From Ectocarpus siliculosus (lineage: Eukaryota; Sar; Phaeophyceae; Ectocarpales; Ectocarpaceae), in the NCBI GenBank assembly GCA_000310025.1, contig FN649741.1, positions 4,134,959-4,181,635 on the forward strand: 46,677 nucleotides of DNA, read 5' to 3'. Below, in pieces: positions 1 to 13,100 of the stretch; position 1 is the first letter of the stretch; each line of letters begins with the position of its first letter. The notes under the pieces are model-generated. The model was not told where the DNA came from. It was given only the letters and a program-made list of their open reading frames with translations, and ran no database searches. A program made the translations under genes and the position numbers.

Positions 1-471
1 CAGCGGGGCGGTGGCCGAGTGACCCTCTCATTGAACCTCGGAACGCGTACACAACGATGTGTCCGTCACAGGCTGGGTAGGAGGTGTGCGACTGCGAGCT
101 AGGCGTCCCACCGACGGTGGTATCGGCGCCGACGGCGGCAGCGGCGGTCTAGACGGCATCATAGCCTGGTCGGGCGGGCAGTCGGGTTGCCGCTAAACTC
201 GGTCCTCCTTTTGACAGACGTGACGTGGACGGCACACGCACGTCAGGCCAAGCCGCCATCACCGAAGCAAGGGGGGGGGGGGGGGGGGGCGCGACTGGCC
301 CGGATGATTGTTGAGTGTTTTCGACATTACCCGACAGCAGTATAACGCAACGCTGGAGGAGGGGGGATATGCGAAAGATATGGTGCACGCGTGCGTGCGT
401 GCCCAGCTCATACCCCTCTCGGGCAGTTGAGCCCTTAACGATTGCACCACCCCGTCAGCGTTTTTTCTCAC
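1..471. other. Left edge, downstream part of the VPS13-like gene; no exon assigned
   Basis: This stretch follows the donor site at 471-470 on the minus strand, so it is the start of the next VPS13 intron and possibly part of a further exon. It holds a run of about 19 G at 271-289. A Pro/Ser/Thr-rich open stretch on the minus strand begins after an AG near 160, but no VPS13-like residues or good donor support it, so it is not called. Confidence 0.4.
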
Positions 472-2367
472 CTGACTCCGTTGCGACCCACTTCTGCCGC
501 CGCGGACGGGGCTCTTTTTCATGGCGTACGATAGCTGGATAAAGTCCGGCCTCAGCACGCATCCCAACCCCTCGCTCCCCCCGACCCGTCCTCCTCCCCC
601 CACCCCGCCGCCGCCACCCGTTTTCTCTCTCTCCAAAGCTACGGCAGCGGTAGCCACCGTCGCCGCCGCCGACACCGCCGACACCGCCGCTGTACCTTCA
701 GCTGGAGTCGTCGACAGCTTGCCATCGTTGTGGTCATCGCCGCCGCGGAAGGTCACCTCCCTCCTCCGAGCGGGAGGCCCGCCGCCGCCGCCCCCGGCGG
801 CGGTCCACCCACCGTCACCCCCGCCGCGCCTCTGCCAGAGGCACAGCCGGGGTCTCGTGGTCGCCATGTCCCCGGCCGCCGCCCGCTCACCGTCTTCGTC
901 GCCACCGCTGCCACCGCCGTCCCGCGTCGGCGGTAGCGAGTCCGGCGGCGAGGGCACGCCCTCCTCCTCCATAGCCTTCGGCTCCTCGCCTTCTTCTTCG
1001 CCTACCACCACCACGGCGGCGGCGCCGTCGTCCGGTACAAAACTCCGCTCGGTCTTCACTCGACGCTTCTTCGAGGACTCTTGCAAGCGGTCCTGGACGG
1101 CGGTGTGTGGCGGGGGGGAAGGAAGGCAGGCCGGCAGGCAGGCACGCACGCACGCCGCAAATGGGTGGGGGGCGGACGGGAGGATTATCATTCTATACGT
1201 GCCGAAACAATCGCGGCTCGGTCGGATCGGATCATGCACTTACGTTTTAACCCGATGCGACGCCGTGCACTTGCGCCGAACCGGGGGTTTGCAGACCAAT
1301 GTGAACAATATCTTTTCGCTACCGCTAGATACCTGACGGCGTGTGTTTGGTTCCATGGTACCTAGGCATGGTAAACACTTCAGGTAGTCGTACACTGCGG
1401 TTAGTCACCGTCCGTTCACCCCCCCAAGCCACGACAACCCGGCGAGTCGAGATAGTTGCTCGCGTCCCGCGTTTCTCTGAACGGTTGCCATACCACTATT
1501 AGACACGTCGCGCGCTCGAACACCGTAACGAAACCGATTACTAGACTAGTCTTAATGGTTTGATTTCGGCTTCAATAGACATCAACAACACCACCGTACC
1601 TCAAGGTCCAAATCCTGCATCGAGAACGAGAATCTCGCGCCGTAAGACTTGCTGTGAAGCTGCACGCCCAGCCCCACAAGCCGCAGCGAGACCACCTCCT
1701 CTTCTTCTCCCTCTCCCTCCCACCCCGCAACGACTTGATCCGACGGCCGAACTTTCCTCTTGCTGTTGTTGCTGCTGCTGCTGCTGCCGCCGTCGCTCTC
1801 TCCCCCCTCAGAAGCAGCAAGAAAAACAACATCTCCGCCCCGCCCGCTCGTGTCTCTCTTCTCCCTCGACGCTGGCGCGGTCATGTCTTGCAAGAGGTCC
1901 ACCTGGAGCAGAACAAAATCAACATCAACAACATCATCAACATCAACAACATCATCAACAACAACAACAGAAATAACAACAAACGGTTGGCGGCCAACGC
2001 TCGTTGGTGCCTACAAAAGGAAGCACGTGCCCGGAATCGAACATTAAGAAAACACCCCGAAAAACATTAAAAAAAAAAACTCTTGCGGGCGCCGCCGCTA
2101 TTATCTCGTCACCTCACCTGAATGAGCGGCACCGTCAGCCCGAACATGATGACCTCCCGGTTAGGACCGGCGGGTAGCCGGAAACCTGGGTCGCCGCCAC
2201 CGCCGCCACCACTATCTCGGCCCGGGGGAGACAGCACCGGGCGGAAGCACTGCTGTGGCGGCGACGGCGGCGGTGTGAAGCTTGCGCCGCCGTTCTCCTT
2301 CGCTGGGCCGTCGACGACGGCGTCGGCGTTCATCTCCTCTCTCCTCGCCCCAGCGACTCCGCCGCTG
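472..2367 (-). other. VPS13 exons 21-23: last exons in the window
   Basis: Exon 21 (2367-2118) begins at the first AG after a T-rich tract and ends ANREVIMFGLTVPLIQ-like (residues PNREVIMFGLTVPLIQ). Exon 22 (1902-1600) gives VVSLRLVGLGVQLHSKSYGA and FSFSMQDLDLE, matching the VPS13 pattern 'L...LGV.Y..RPYD....V.L..L.L.D'. Exon 23 (1092-472) is basic, then acidic, then Gly-rich, and ends with LRPDFIQLSYAMKKSP, the start of the next conserved strand. Its donor at 471-470 shows that the gene runs on past the left edge. Confidence 0.78.
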
Positions 2368-4456
2368 CTCATGGCAGTGGTCCATGCCGAGCCGCCGCCG
2401 CCCCCGCCCAGAATATGGCACAAAAAAAAACACGAGAAGCACGAGAAGCACGAGAAAAAAAGTGTGTTGACCCCAAAGGCACGTTGAGTTGCGGCTGTTG
2501 GTGTGTCCGATTGCCGAGGGGATATTGAAACGGATATGGCTTACGGGAGTGAGGAGGAAGAAGCGAGAGGTTTCGCTCCTTGGTTCCGTCGGAGGTGAGT
2601 TGCGGCGCGGTGCGACTCTTGTCGAATGCGATACGATTCGTGACCGCGTGAAAAAAACTCAAAGGCTAAAATCGGCTGAATGGACCCCACCGGCGTGGGC
2701 ATGCCACAGAGGGTACAGGTTGCTGCTGCTGCTGCTGCTGCTGCTACTATTGTCGCGGGCATGCATCATATCATTCTGCCCAAACAAAATTGCAGCACCT
2801 TCAGATTCAACAACGGGTCTCTCTCTCTCTCTCTCTCTCCTTGCTTTTTCAGGCGTGGGTATACAACTCATTCTGCCCTTGTCCTCAGTCTAAGCTACAC
2901 AAACCCGTTTACCCGAAATTGTCCATCCCCAGCATCTCCGCCGCCCGTTCGAACTCCTCCGTTACATCCTCAAGCGCGGACTCGAGGTCCTTGAGCTCCT
3001 CCTCGCAAGCCTCTAGCCTTTGCGACACTTCCTCAGAGGCCGACCTAAAAAAAAAAAAAAAGAGAGAGATAGAGACACGATAAGATTGCATGCTAAACAA
3101 CACGCAGTGGAATGAAGGATAGAACACAAACACACGCGCACCAGTACGCCACACACAGCTGTATTCATGCGAAAGACAAAGACACGCACACACACAGGGA
3201 CGGTTTGGATGACTGCGCCTCCAACAGGCCGACCAATGCCTGCCGAAAAGCTGGACACGAACAAGCCGAGCATCATGACGCATTCGTCTCCTCCTCGATA
3301 CCTATTATAGATACCTAGCCGCTTCCACACATGCGTGAGAAAAATTCTGTTTGCCAGGCATCCGCTCGTGCCTCTTCGCTGGCGCTGTACCACCTGGCCA
3401 CACCCTCGAGGACTTGCCTTCCCTTCCTCGCTTTGAGAGCTCCGATCCGGTGGTCACACAGACAGGAATTTCTCTGCCGTGTGGACACCCCCTCTCATAT
3501 TTTGGGTGCTTGCATAAATCAATCAAACGCAACTTTTTTTCCCATCGCTAGACCTAAGGTGTGTGGCGTCGTCATCACATCACCTGACTCTATCCAGCTC
3601 ATCGCCGGCCAGACCCCTGTCCTCAAGCTTCCCTCGGAGTTTCTGGCGCTGTTTCATCAGCTCTGCCTTTTCAGCTTCCTTCGCCATGAGCATCTCATCC
3701 ATCTGGACGAAAAGTGAAAAACACAAAAAAAAAACAGGTCATCCGTTTGCAAAGCGCATTGGTTCACACACAAAGCCTACACGTTGACACGTTCTTCACG
3801 TGAAGCAGGAAGAGTGAAAGAGAGTTCCTGACGATACGGTTCACCTTGGAAACGGTCAAAACGGACAAATCCAACTTGGTGTCTTGGAAACCTCACGGTC
3901 TCACTCCACACTACCACCCTCATGCACACACAAAAAGAACGTGGTAACCCGTCCCACCCCTCGCCCCCGCTAATCGTTTCCCTGCTGTCGTAAGCAACAA
4001 TCTTTTACCTCCGACACCGGGTCGCGAGCATCCTGAAAGTCCAAGCTGTCATCATCGCCATCAGAGTCATCGCCTCTTCCTCCTCCTCCTCCCTCCTTCG
4101 CAGCAGCCGCTTCAGCAGACACACCCACATGCCACCCCTCCTCCCCGCTGCCGGTGTCCTCTCCCCCCGGCTGCGGAGCCGCGGGCCCCTTCCTCGCTAC
4201 CTCTGCTGCAGCTGCAGCGGCGGCATAAGCCCACCTATCCGGGCTAAGCGGTTCGCCGTCGCCGTCCGCGGCGTCGTAGAACTCGGACTCCCCGGACACG
4301 GTCCGCGATATCCTGCCATCGCCGCCGCCGCCGCCACCGCCGTCGTCGTGCATGGAGCCCAGGCTCCCGGCAGCGGACACGAAGGAGGAAGACCTGCTGC
4401 TGCGCCCCAGGCTACCGCCGCCACCCCAAGACGATCCCCCCCACGCAGAGGCAAAC

Positions 4457-4490
<34 letters not shown>

Positions 4491-7148
4491 TCGTACCGCA
4501 ATCGCCGCCGCTGCTGCTACCGCGGCCGCCCCAGCCCCGCCCCCCGCCCCCCTCCCAGTCCAGGCCTTGGTCGCTCAGGCGGAGACGGCGAAGCTCACGA
4601 CGCCCCAGCGGAGCTACCGCCGCCTCGGCATTGCCGGGGGTGGGCGCCGATCCCTCGCGGGGCTGGTGAAGGTGGTCAAACCTGCCGTGTGTGTATGTTT
4701 TTATTTTATTATTATTATTATTATTAGCATCGACCGCGCTAATTGGCTGACCAATGAAAATACGCCAGTCTCAGTGCGGTTGAAAACACAAAATGCTTCT
4801 AAATGACATCAACTGTGTGTGTGTGTGTTTGTGTTTTTTTTGTTCCGACCGCCGCACCAACACAAGGCAGTCAGTGAGCGCAGAGACAGGGCGGCGGAGG
4901 CGCAGCGGGCGTCGAGGCGAGCATCGGTTTTGCCGCGGGCGAGAAGTACGTGTTTCGCTTGGAGGAAATGATGGTTGATTAGAAACGCCACAACGAAATA
5001 TACTCCCGCGATCGGTTCTCTGCGGTATCAACAGCGTCCAAAATGTCCACCCTCCTCCCCCCCCACCCCGTTCGGCGGTGTCCACGGTGCTAGGCCGTGA
5101 TTATCGCAGTTCACCGCGTCTTCTCACCTCTGGCTCAACGAGCGCTGGAACTCCAGAAAGCTCGCCAGGCTAGACATCCCGCCACCGCCACCGCCGCCGC
5201 CGCCGCCACCGCCATCGTTGCTCACGTCGCTATAGCCAGCGGCCGCTCGGATATCGACGTCATCCCTCTCCGACAGGCCGCCATCTTCGGGAGGCGGCGA
5301 AGGTCCGCCGTCCCCCGCCGCCGTCGAGGCATTCGAGGCCGCCAGCGCCGCCGACTGAGCGGCGATCGCCACGGACATTCTCGCCAGGCGACGGAGTTTG
5401 TCCTGAGGATAAGAACAAGAAGAAAGAAATCCGCCACACACGAGAGATGAGGGAGTGGGGGGCGGGTTGGGCAAGCGAAAAGTAAAGCCTGCCTCTGCAA
5501 GATGTGGCGCCGACCAAGTAAGGCGATCGAACACGTTCATTGCCGCCGTGCAGGCGAATAGAAAACAACGACCGGTGTGTGTGTGAGACGAAAAAAAACG
5601 TATCAGGGACAAACACAGTTCTGCCAGCGTCCCTCAGGTGCATGGCCTACGCCTACGCCACCAACAACGACATTTCTAGCAATATAGACTGGAGGTACGT
5701 GCATACCGTCTGCTGCTTGGCTAGTGAAAAACGAGTCTTTCGCTGCTGCAACAAACTTGCGGCTAGCGAAACTCCAGCACCGGGGGAAACGAATGACAAA
5801 CTGTCTTGAGTCTATTGCGCTACCACAGTAGTACAGCACACAATACCAACTCGCCAAACGCGCCTCGTGCATGCATACACCGCCGTCATCAGGGCAAAAC
5901 AAGTTACCCCTCGCATGCATAACGCTATATGTATTCTGCGCGGCTATTGTGCGCGGAACAGAGCGCACAAATCAACCAACCGTACCCCCCTTCACGGCAA
6001 ACAACTCCTCACAGAGAAAAAACTAAACGCCGGCATCACTTGTACCATCCACAATTCAAGCTCTGCGTGACAAAAAAAAACCGAAACGACAAGCAATGAG
6101 ACAAAAACCTTTGCCGGTGCCCAAGTTTCCGCGTGCGTCGGGCATAGGGGGGAGGGGGGGGACGATGCTGCCGCAAGAGAAAAACGGGGAAGAAATGCCC
6201 TGAAGTATCTCACCTGGGACAGCCGTACGTGTAGCCTGGGAAGGTCGCCGTAGACCTTGAGCTGCGACACGCTGGGGTCGTTCGGCATAACACTCAGGTG
6301 GAGTTCCATCTGAGCCGTTTTTCCAGAGTTTTTTTTCGAGGTTTCGGGAATCGGGGAGAGGGGGGGGGTGGGTAAGGGGGATTCGGCGGGGTTGCGTGAT
6401 GATGATGTCGAAAAAGAAAGCTCCATGAGGAGACAAAACTCGCAACGGCATAGATATGTATGTAGGTTGGTCTTGTCGAACAACAAAGCTAGGTGAGGAG
6501 ACAAAACATCGCAACGGCAGAGGTATGTATGTAGGTTGGTGAGTCGAACAAGAAATCTCGTACGACGAGACAAAAAAAAACTCGCAACGGTGGGTGATAC
6601 GAGCACGTTCATTCCGGTATACAGTTGTAGCCTGGACAACTAACTCGACACACACGTCGTGCCTGGTCCCTGGAACATTTTCACAAGCACGCAGAGCGCT
6701 CGGAGAAGAAAAAAAAAAGGAGATGGCAGCCAACCGCCACGCGCTCCTAATTTAAGCACCCACGACGGACAGAGCAAACAACGACAACATCTGCTTTCCC
6801 GACGACCGCTGGATTTTGCCAAAAGACAGATGTGATGATCCGGGGTGAAGTTTTTACCTACAATCTTGGGGGGGGGGGTGCTGGAACTAACCTTTACGTC
6901 GAAGGGGTTAACGAGCCAGCGCTTGGCGGCTTCTTCCTCCCCCCAGTCGCCGCTGCGGCTCCCCCTCCCCGCTAGCAGCAACACCCCGACTCGATGCACC
7001 TCCACCCTGTACACGTCGTAAAACTTTGCGTGCCAGCTTTCTCCGGTTGCGCGCTGCCTCTTGAACCCGCCGCCGCTACCGGCGCCGGGAACTCCGAAGC
7101 CGTTCTTCCCTTGCCTTTGCGACGACGACGACGGCTCTTCCATTTCGT

Positions 7149-7184
<36 letters not shown>

Positions 7185-10100
7185 TGCTGCTGCTGCTGCT
7201 GCCGCTGCTGCTACCAAAGCCGTCCGTGCCCTCTTTGTCCGCTCTTCGGCGGAGGTGTTGGGCCAGGCGATCGGTGGTGAGGGTCACGCTGCCGAGGTCT
7301 ACGACGAGCATCTCCCTCGCTAAGACCGCGACCGCAACCGCGCCTGTCTTCTTCCTGGGCGTGCTACCCTTGTTGCCCACGCCGCCGCTTGGCCGCCCCC
7401 GGGACTCTTCTCCTCCTTCGTCAAAAACAAAAAATTCCTCCTCGCCTGCTGCTGCCACCCCCCCCTCCGCCGCGGGCTGCACCCGCCCCTCTTTTTTGTC
7501 CTGATCTGGTCCGCGGGGGCCCCCGCCGCCACCGCTAAGGTCGACGGGGATGACGAGAAGGGGAGCCTTGACATCGAGGTCGAGGAAGGTCAGGAAACGG
7601 TCCGACATGGCCATCTCCAGCCGAGACTCGACTTGCACCCTCAGGTTCTTCAGCTGGTTCGTGGCGGCGAGCTGTTTCGTCCCCCCCACCCCCACCCCCA
7701 CAGGGCCCAAACCACGGCACACCCGACGAAAACGAAACGCGAAGGGTTTTGAGGTATATAGTGGCAAGGCGGCGCCGTTGCGCCGGGGAGGGCGGGGTGT
7801 CGGCGTCAGCGTTTTTTGCCGGCTGGGTGTGCGCGTGTGCGGCGGCGGAGACAAGCGAGAACACATTGTAAGAAACAAAAAAACGAACTACACCGTCTGT
7901 GGTGGTGGCGGCAGGGGGTAGGAGAAAGGGGGTTCCGCGGTGGTGACGAAAAGACTGGGTATGGTCGAGAACCGCAAGAGAAAATTTTATCTCGGCCGCC
8001 ACGAGTTTCGAGCTTGCCGCAGACGGGGAGCAGGCCCCAGGCAGTAACCCGCCACCCTCCCCTCCAAGGCCACACGCCGCCCAGGAACTGCTGCTTGGTG
8101 TGCTTCACCGCGCAGTAGGACACCCCTTTGCTGCTGGCCAGAGTCAGAGTCACCCATCCGCGATTCGATTTATTTTCATGCAACAAAACCTGACCTCGCA
8201 AAAGCCCTTGGTCTTATCTACCCTGGCTCAGCAGCAACAGAGCTCGGCGCGCGTTTTGCGCCACTCGAGACGGACGGGCGTCCGCCCAACCACGGCTGCA
8301 AGCGGTACGCGGTAGCGGTACGTTACCTCGAGCGTCGCCCGGTGCTGCAGCGTCTCCGGCGGCTGCGCGAACGCCACTATGTCTAGCACCCACCCAGCCG
8401 TGGGCGACATCACTGCCTCCACCTGCGGCAGCCCGGGCGGCCGATCGTTCGTTCGTTTCGGCAGAGGAAGGAGGAGGTTTGTTTCGGAGAGGCACAACAC
8501 AACAGAAAAGAGCAAAAATTACGGCAGTAGCCAGTGATAAGAAGGAAGGTCGGAAAGGCACAAAGAACAAAAACGTGACAGTCAATTGCGGGTGATAAGA
8601 AGGAAGGTCGGAGGGCCGCAAGGAAGAGCATGCACGCGCAAAACGTCCGTGGAATATGAAGGTTCTATTTAGGAACAACAGCGGTTGGTCGCTTTCACCA
8701 CGAACCTACTGTAGGGAGGCACGCGGCGGGTGAGAGAGTCAGCCCGTTTTCTTGCCGTGAAGATCGTGCCAACAACAACAATAACAACATCACAACAACA
8801 ACAAACAACAATAGCAGCAAACAAACAACGGCCAACAACACCAACAAGACTACGGGATGCTTATGTGAGCTTGTTGCTGCGACGCGGTCAGTCACCGCCT
8901 TCCTTCCTTCCTTCCTTCCTTCCTTCCTTCCTTCCTTCCTTCCTTCCTTCCTTCCTTCCTTCCTTCGCACCTGATCAACGGCGAGGTAGACCTTGGCATC
9001 GTACTCAACGTCCCGCGGGTTCATCTCGAAGCGCATCTCGAACAGAGGAGGACGTTGTTGCTGCAGAGGCGCGAGCGACGACGACGAAATATAAGACGGT
9101 CCTCCTCCTCCTCCTACGCCTACGCCGCCCGCACTGCCCCCCGGCAAGGCTCGGCGGGTGACGATCGGCGACGAGTGGCCAAGCTTCTCGGTGCTCCCGC
9201 CTCCGTTCAACTGTTAATCGTAAAAGAGTCGGAGGCGAAAGATCGATAATACGAATGCCAGAGGGGGGGGCAGTGGCGAAGCGGTGGCGGGTGCGGGCGA
9301 GTCGATGCGTGGTGAATCTGCACGCAAAGTATAACGCATAATACCCACGCAGTAGAAGTAGCAGCAGCAGCAGCAGCAGTGCCGATGGATTGGGCACCCA
9401 AGACCAAAACGAACACAGCAACAACAGCCAGCACCGCACTACGATATCGATATCATCGGCACTATTCTAGCACTCAGCCCCTCGCACATATGCAAGTCTC
9501 CTTCTCTTTGCGACCAACTAACAGAACAATACTCTGTGGAGACCCCTTTCACAAGCGGTACCACACACCCCTCGACGTCTGTCAAGGACATTCCCTTCTC
9601 TTCGCATTGGCGTCGACGAAGAGGAGTCTGGTTTTGGTGGAAGATAAGACCCGGGTCTAAATCCGGCCACCCGTCATATCCAAAAATAGGAAAAAATAAA
9701 GAGAAGTAGGAAACTTGCCACCCCAGAAAACTACAGAGAAGAAGGAGTAGGAACCACCTCCCTTCGACTACTGCAGCATTACCTCGAATGGATCGCCTTT
9801 TGAGTTATCAACTGCTGCACATGTCTTTTCAAATACAAAAAAGCAACCAACCAAACCAAGCAAGTAATAAAAATAAAAACAGAGCAACAAAAAAAAAATA
9901 CCTGTGGAGGAGATGAATTGATTGATTGCGTCACAAAAAATAAACGCAAAAAAAAACAACAAAAAAAAAGCTCGTCACCTCGTAGACCCCGAGGTCGTCC
10001 AACGCCGCAGAAGCGAGGACGGCGTCCATGTCCTCCCCGTGCAGCTCGGCGCACACCTCCAGCCCACGGAAGCGGACGTCCATGAACGGCGGCGGCGCCG

Positions 10101-13100
10101 CGGGCTCGGGCTGCTGCCTCAAGGACGACGACAGCAGCAGCAGCGAGCGCGCGAGCTTCTCGCTCTCACCTCCGCCACGGGAGCCGCCGCCGGCGAGAAC
10201 AAGAGACCCCTATTGTCATTTTTTATTAATGTATTGAGGTGGCGAAAAGAAGAAAAACGAAAACAACACAAGCGAGAGAAAAAAAGGACCCAAAAGTGCA
10301 TTGTGTGAGTGGCGCCAGGGGTAGGGCGGGCGGCGCTCCGTGGGCGGGTGTGGGGGAAGGCGGGAGAGGCAAACAGCGCAGCACCAGCACCAGCACCAGC
10401 ACCAGCGGTTGGGGGGGTGAAACACAGCGAATTCTGATATTAACCCGAAGATGCCAGCCAGCAGCTTGGTACCTACCTTGACTGCCTGCCTGTCACGAGG
10501 GTAAGCTTGCGGGGCCACCGCCCGTCCAGAAACTGACTCCTTCATATAGCTTTGCTACGTGACGCCGCCCGCCCCCAGCCGCAGAAAAATTCAGGCTCCA
10601 TTCCCGAGCGAAATAAATTCGGTCACCGTCCATGAGCCGACGGCCGCCACTGGCCACGGCTTCCGAAAGGCAACCGACACCAATCGACAAGAAAAAAGAG
10701 CGACCGACCGCCACATCCTAACCCTTCACAAAAAAAAAAAAAGAAGAAATAATACGAAACGGTGGAGTCCATGCCACACCAACGACAACATAAAAACAGT
10801 GGCACGTAGATCGCTTACCTCCGGAGCGCGCAAATTAAGGGAGATCGCCAACCACCCTCCCCAACCCGCCGCACCATCACCACCACCACCCTCCGCATTA
10901 GGCGGCGGCGGCGGTGGCGGCGGCGGCGGTGCGCGAGCGGAGGGGTCGAAGTCGATGGCGGCAAAGAGGCGGCGGAAGTTCTCGTCCTCTCCGTGGTCCC
11001 CTTCCCCGGCCCCGGCCCCGGGGCCCGCGGCCGCGTCCTTCGCCTTCGCGCCCACGGGGCCGTGATCCGCGGAGGACCGATCCCCGGAACGGTCTGCGCC
11101 GGTGCCGGCGCGCATGGCCCAGCTCACCTGCGAAGAAGAGCCAGACAGCCACACAGCCAGACAGCCAGCCCCTCAGCGAGACAATAAAATCTATGAAAGC
11201 CGGAAAAATGTGGCTCTTGTGCTGGTCAGGTTTCGTTGGTATTGCCGATTTGACCATAAGGATGATAGGGCAATACGGCTGGCAAGAGAGAGATGATACA
11301 CGCGTGGGCGAGAACACAAAAAGGTGCCCTGCCTGACTTCTTAGCGCGGGGAGCGTGCCAAGTTCTGTGTCCGGCATGGAAGAATACCCTACTTCGACAG
11401 GGTTCGAGCAACAACAAACGATCCATGGACGGACGAACGCGTGGTTTCTGTTGTTGGATTTTAGCGTCCGCGTGGCTTGTCGCTTTGCGTCCCCCACAAA
11501 AGTCAGCGAGGTATCACAAGGTATGTCGTCGTTGTGGCGGCGCTCGGAGCCCTACAAAGCGGCGGTACGAAACAGCAGAAGCCTCGCCTTCACATCGGGG
11601 AGCGGGCTTGAATCCGATCAAATACATGGATTGGGTGTTTCCCCTTTTCCAGCAGTCTGTCGGTGCCACTAACAGTTCCCGCTTGCCTTGTTCTCCCAAC
11701 AGATACGATCCACCCCCTTTGCCAAACGACACGAAACTTAAACTTTGAAACATGGGCAGCAGCACAGCGGGGCAAACATAACTGGACTTTCTCAAAAGGC
11801 CACATGCTTTCGTGTACGGTGCTTCTCTTTCATCTTCTACTGCTACATCATCACGTCGCCATGCGCAGGCTCTCACTACGGTCCCGTTCTCACCCAGCCG
11901 CCGATACCCCAGCGGTTCCCGCCGTCACCGCCGCCGTCCTCTCGGCCACCGCCGTTGCGGTGGTGGTTTTCTCTCCCAGCGCGCAGCAAGGCATCCTCCC
12001 GTTCGGCCATCGCCCGAAATATGACGATGTCTTCGAACGACAGCTCCTCCTCGAGCGCCTCTAGCCTGGCCTTGTCCTTCGCATCTGCATCATCATCGTC
12101 TTCATAAGGCTCTTCAACGGGGGTCAACGGCTCTTCCCGCTCGGCGCTCCCGTCTCGCGCGCCCCCGCTCCTGCTGCTGCTGCTGCTGCTGCTGCCGACC
12201 CCCGCGCCACCGCCCACGACTGCGGCAGCACCGCCATCCTTCTCGACCCCGTTGGGAGCTCTGACGCCTCCCGACGATGGCGGCACCGCCTCCGCCTCCG
12301 CCGCGGTGTTTGTGCCGAAAGACGGCGACGGCGCCGCCGAAGAAGACGCCGGAACCGACCCAGACGGGGAGCGAGGAGAGGGACACAACTCCGCACCATC
12401 GCCGCCGCCGCCGCCGCCACCGCCCCCGTCGCTACCACCGCCGCCGCCGCCGGCACCGGCACTACTACCGCCTGCAGCAGCGGACGACAACCCCAGAGCC
12501 TTCTTCCACAGCGGCATGTACTCGAGTCTAGCCGGAGGGGGGAGGGGTCGAACCAGAAAGGGGGGCACGCAGATGGGATGGAAGCGACGGTCACCAACCC
12601 TACGCCCTACGAAGGGCTCTTCGTAAACTTCTTCTACAAGTGTGCATCACGTCAGCACTCGAAAACGCCCGTGCAACCGCAAACGGTTACGGAACACCGG
12701 TGTATGTATGTGTTTGCTTGTCGCCTCATATGCAATGAAACCAGCATCAATCAAGTTTTCCGGCACTCTGAAAGCTCGCATCTCAGCAAACAACAATTTG
12801 TGTTGGGAACCGAGCCGAGTCGGGGCCGTTCATTCGGAAGACTGCACTTCGGGCAGACCGGCGTCGAACACGAAAAGATCAAAAGTCCAACGGACGCTCG
12901 ACACAAAAAAAATCAGAACAAATACGAATACTCCCCAGAGTGAAACTGGAACACTGCAAGGTTATGGTCGTTATTGGTTGTCATTGTCATCTCACCTCAT
13001 CCTCCGCCGCTTCGCCATGTCCGGGAACCTGCTGCTATGAGAGAAGCCGTCGGCCCTGAGCTTGTCCACCACCACGGCGAACGCGAAGCGCCACCAGGCC

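Noticed and set aside
259-1239. Long open frames rich in Gly, Arg, Ala or Pro on both strands over GC-rich exons (also around 521-1336, 4129-4806, 12252-12626, 14569-15114)
   Set aside because: They are antisense or off-frame readings of GGC/GCC repeats inside VPS13 exons. Only the frame with VPS13 similarity and phase-matched splice sites was kept.
3331-3430. Additional coiled-coil exon of the VPS13-like gene
   Set aside because: The frame that fits the upstream phase hits TAG before the best donor, and exons 19 and 20 join in phase without it.
8100-8200. Extra VPS13 exon between exons 14 and 15
   Set aside because: The open frame has no VPS13-like residues, and exon 14 joins exon 15 directly in phase with normal family spacing.
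8897-9381. CRISPR-like or LTR structure suggested by many short repeats
   Set aside because: Repeats are uninterrupted microsatellites without spacers, and no long direct terminal repeats were seen in the window.
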